Positions 61,672 through 64,000 of a DNA stretch of 64,000 nucleotides are shown here, piece after piece. The notes beneath the pieces were generated by a model. The model saw only the letters and a program-made list of their open reading frames with translations, searched no databases and was not told where the DNA came from. The stretch's first letter is position 1. Each line of letters opens with the position of its first letter. The stretch is from an uncultured Granulosicoccaceae bacterium (GTDB lineage Bacteria > Pseudomonadota > Gammaproteobacteria > Granulosicoccales > Granulosicoccaceae): assembly GCA_937998875.1 (NCBI GenBank), contig CALLBO010000020.1:93121-157120 (forward strand). Reading direction: 5' to 3'. A program made the position numbers and the translations under genes.

Positions 61672-62208
61672 CCGCAGCAGTCAAATATTTTGATAGACAC
61701 GACACACAGGTATTGCGTTACAAAAAACACGCTTCAACACATAAAATCGAGGGGTTTACATGACATAGGTATCACTTTAAGTCTGCTGCAATTTACCGCA
61801 TTTCATATCGATTAGCAAAAGTGCAAACAACCGCAACATAGCGGGCAAAGACCTGACCTGGAAGTAAAAGATCCTGTATCGTTCACGCCGTAGCCTCACG
61901 GAAGTGAAAGGAAAGCTTGTGACTGTAATCGCCTGTATCGCCGTATCGTTTCTATGCCTTGCTGTCATCTCTAGAAGAACCCTGCAGTAAGATCGCTTTA
62001 CCGAAAAGTATGTCAGTCGTAAGCCGTAACAACGACCCCCACTTGTCGCTATTCCATCCAGATGAAATAGCACAGCAGGTAACCTGCTCTCGTCAGAGCC
62101 ACACTTAGAACGCAACTGTTTCCAACCCGAATCAGATCAGGATCGACAAATCCGGACGAATAATGCACGCTTTGCCGTCAGATATTTTAGCCGACGGATT
62201 TAGCCTGC
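61672..62208. other. 537-base gap without a supportable gene
   Basis: A minus-strand frame (61777-62115) is open but resembles no protein and is Arg/Leu-rich in the way of shadow frames. No terminator, repeat or RNA gene was recognised. The promoter of the malonyl-CoA synthetase gene must be at its end. Confidence 0.5.
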
Positions 62209-63720
62209 ATGCCAAACACCCTATACGATGCGCTCGTCGCACCGCACCAGAACAATGCGTCTCTCCTGTTTCGCCTGAAAGACCGAGCGGACTGGACTTA
62301 CCAGGATCTGCTTGAAACCGCCGGCAGGCATGCAGCACTACTCGATTCCATTGGAGCCGGTCCCGGTGACCGGGTTGCGGTTCAGGTACAAAAATCGCCG
62401 GAAGCCATCGCGCTGTACATTGCATGTATCCAACAAGGTTGCGTTTTCCTGCCACTTAATACCGCGTACACCGCGGTTGAGGTGGAATATTTTATCGGTG
62501 ACGCAAAACCTGTAGTGCTCGTCTGCGACGAATCATCTGAGGTAGCACTAAACTCAATTGCAAAAGCCAACAACTGCAACATCCTGACTCTCAACAGCGA
62601 CGGCACGGGTGCATTAACCACGCAAGCACAAACAAAGTCACCGCGGTCAGAGCCGCATCCAAGGGATGAAGACGATCTCGCAGCTATTCTCTATACCTCC
62701 GGCACAACCGGCCGCTCCAAGGGTGCAATGCTCACCCACCGCAACCTCCTTTCAAATGCAGTCACGCTGCACAAGTATTGGCAATTCAACGACAGTGATG
62801 TGCTGTTGCACGGCTTGCCGATCTATCATACACACGGTTTGTTCGTCGCTATCAACACTATGCTTCTGGCCGGTGGTAGTTTTATTTTCCTGGCATCGTT
62901 CAATACTGATGACTTCATTGAATATCTACCGCAGTCAACCACCATGATGGGTGTGCCAACGTTCTATACCCGGTTGCTGTCTGATGACAGACTAAACAAA
63001 GAACTTGTCCGTCACATGAGACTTTTTATTTCCGGCAGCGCACCACTACTTGCAGAAACCCATGTTGAGTTCGAAGCCCGTACCGGTCAGATGATTCTCG
63101 AACGCTATGGTATGACAGAAACAAACATGAGCACCTCTAATCCATACGACGGTGAAAGACGGGCAGGCACCGTCGGCTTCGAACTACCGGGTGTAGAGGC
63201 CCGCCTTGTAGACCCCGAAAGTCGCAAGGAAAAATCTACCGATGAAATTGGCGTTCTTGAAGTACGCGGTGACAACGTGTTCAAGGGTTACTGGCAGATG
63301 CCGGAGAAAACCGAACAGGAATTTACCGCGGACGGGTTCTTCATCACCGGCGATCTCGCCAAACGCGACGCCGATGGTTACCTGCATATTGTCGGCCGCG
63401 ACAAAGACCTGATAATTTCCGGGGGATTCAACATTTATCCCAAAGAGATCGAACTGCTTCTGGATGATCAGCCCGGTGTGCTTGAATCTGCTGTGGTGGC
63501 TGCCCCGCACGCTGACTTTGGCGAAGGTGTAGTCGCGATACTCGTAACCCGGGACGGCCACTCCATAGACATAGAAGCCATTAAATCCACAGCCAGCGAC
63601 AAGCTTGCCAAGTTCAAGCAACCCAAAGAATATGTGATAGCCGAGTCACTGCCGCGTAACTCAATGGGCAAAGTACAGAAAAACGTACTCCGGGAGCAGG
63701 TTAAAGACACGTTCACGTAG
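62209..63720 (+). CDS. matB: Malonyl-CoA synthetase (acyl-adenylating enzyme)
   Basis: 503 residues, ANL superfamily. It has the P-loop YTSGTTGRSKGAMLTHRNL, HGLPIYHTHGLFVA, ERYGMTETNMSTSNPYDGERRAGTVGF (malonate-type A5 region, whose Arg residues bind the carboxylate), GFFITGDLAKRDADGYLHIVGRDKDLIISGGFNIYPKEIE and the catalytic Lys in RNSMGKVQKNVL. It makes malonyl-CoA from malonate, CoA and ATP. No malonyl-CoA decarboxylase is adjacent. It is a single gene on the plus strand. Confidence 0.9.
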   Translation: MPNTLYDALVAPHQNNASLLFRLKDRADWTYQDLLETAGRHAALLDSIGAGPGDRVAVQVQKSPEAIALYIACIQQGCVFLPLNTAYTAVEVEYFIGDAKPVVLVCDESSEVALNSIAKANNCNILTLNSDGTGALTTQAQTKSPRSEPHPRDEDDLAAILYTSGTTGRSKGAMLTHRNLLSNAVTLHKYWQFNDSDVLLHGLPIYHTHGLFVAINTMLLAGGSFIFLASFNTDDFIEYLPQSTTMMGVPTFYTRLLSDDRLNKELVRHMRLFISGSAPLLAETHVEFEARTGQMILERYGMTETNMSTSNPYDGERRAGTVGFELPGVEARLVDPESRKEKSTDEIGVLEVRGDNVFKGYWQMPEKTEQEFTADGFFITGDLAKRDADGYLHIVGRDKDLIISGGFNIYPKEIELLLDDQPGVLESAVVAAPHADFGEGVVAILVTRDGHSIDIEAIKSTASDKLAKFKQPKEYVIAESLPRNSMGKVQKNVLREQVKDTFT

Positions 63721-63848
63721 TCGGTGTTGATAAGCAATTGTTATCCCGTGACCTGACGGTACGACGGAGCAAACGATAAATGGAAAGCCCACAGGTTAAC
63801 GATTACAATTGACGGTCTTGCCAAAGCACATAATAAAGAAAACCATAG

Positions 63849-64000
63849 ATGCAGAGTTTTATCCCCGGCCAACGCTGGATAAGCGATACAGAAACGGACC
63901 TCGGTCTGGGCACCATCCTTAAAACCGAACACCGGCTTGTCACCATCTGCTACATGGCAAGTGGCGAGATACGCACCTACTCTTCTGAATCCGCACCGCT
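63849..64000 (+). CDS. rapA: RNA polymerase-associated protein RapA (5' end only)
   Basis: The first 50 codons are in the window, open to the right edge. The N-terminus FIPGQRWISDTETDLGLGTI, then RLVTICYMASGEIRTYS, matches the first Tudor-like domain of RapA, the Swi2/Snf2 ATPase that recycles RNA polymerase. The expected full length is near 950 residues, so about 95 percent of the gene lies outside. Confidence 0.88.
   Translation, partial: MQSFIPGQRWISDTETDLGLGTILKTEHRLVTICYMASGEIRTYSSESAP

Noticed and set aside
61777..62115. 112-codon minus-strand frame in the gap before matB
   Set aside because: No similarity to known proteins, no ribosome site, and composition of a chance frame.

Overview
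The window looks like chromosomal DNA of a Gram-negative, probably marine or environmental gammaproteobacterium. The support is the nudJ-mnmA-hflD order, a RapA N-terminus, the divergent ppsA/ppsR pair, a YpeA-type acetyltransferase, a trimeric-type porin and many lipoproteins. I cannot assign a genus. I saw no rRNA, tRNA, CRISPR array, integrase, transposase or prophage genes. TTG starts recur (ypeA, hflD, a lipoprotein hydrolase, the biotin carboxylase subunit).

Layout. 0-2.4 kb: small housekeeping or accessory genes (GNAT, TerB-like, rhodanese/phosphatase-like, GFA). 2.6-5.1 kb: the most unusual locus. It holds a lipoprotein c-type cytochrome carrying two large arrays of CNPC/NPC repeats, then an exported formylglycine-generating-enzyme-like (SUMF) protein and an overlapping uncharacterised gene. 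5.5-9.4 kb: an M48-TerB protease and a signalling module made of three receiver-domain proteins, one of them a hybrid kinase, plus a free-standing histidine-phosphotransfer-like DHp domain. 9.6-13.5 kb: VOC protein, PEP synthase and its regulatory kinase/phosphorylase. 13.5-24.8 kb: a glycan locus with a UDP-uronate epimerase, an FkbH-like protein with an added Cys cluster, a methyltransferase, a CE4-like deacetylase, four glycosyltransferases and a histidine phosphatase. 24.9-29.9 kb: an MscS channel overlapping an FkbM methyltransferase, then an acetyltransferase/deacetylase pair.

30-37.6 kb: a peptide/oligosaccharide-type ABC importer whose gene set is split by about 1.7 kb holding a BON-like lipoprotein on the other strand and eroded sequence. 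37.9-40.9 kb: a 1010-residue ABC-exporter-like protein with ruined ATPase motifs, a threefold repeat of the post-Q-loop segment and a C-terminal cyclic-nucleotide-binding-like domain. 41-46.4 kb: porin, nudJ, mnmA, hflD and an exostosin-like glycosyltransferase. 46.4-49.2 kb: a three-gene operon of a signal-less substrate-binding-like protein, an EamA transporter and an M20 peptidase homologue that has lost most metal ligands. 49.3-53.5 kb: two tandem paralogous secreted alpha/beta hydrolases. 53.7-60.9 kb: an intact M20 deacylase and a leucine/isovalerate catabolic operon (enoyl-CoA hydratase, isovaleryl-CoA dehydrogenase, both methylcrotonyl-CoA carboxylase subunits). 61.3-64 kb: a small repeat protein, malonyl-CoA synthetase and the first 50 codons of rapA.

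The best candidates for undescribed biology are the CNPC-cytochrome/SUMF locus, the degenerate ABC-cNMP protein, the pseudo-M20 operon and the orphan DHp protein. Functions proposed for these are inference from motifs and gene order; no database search was possible.
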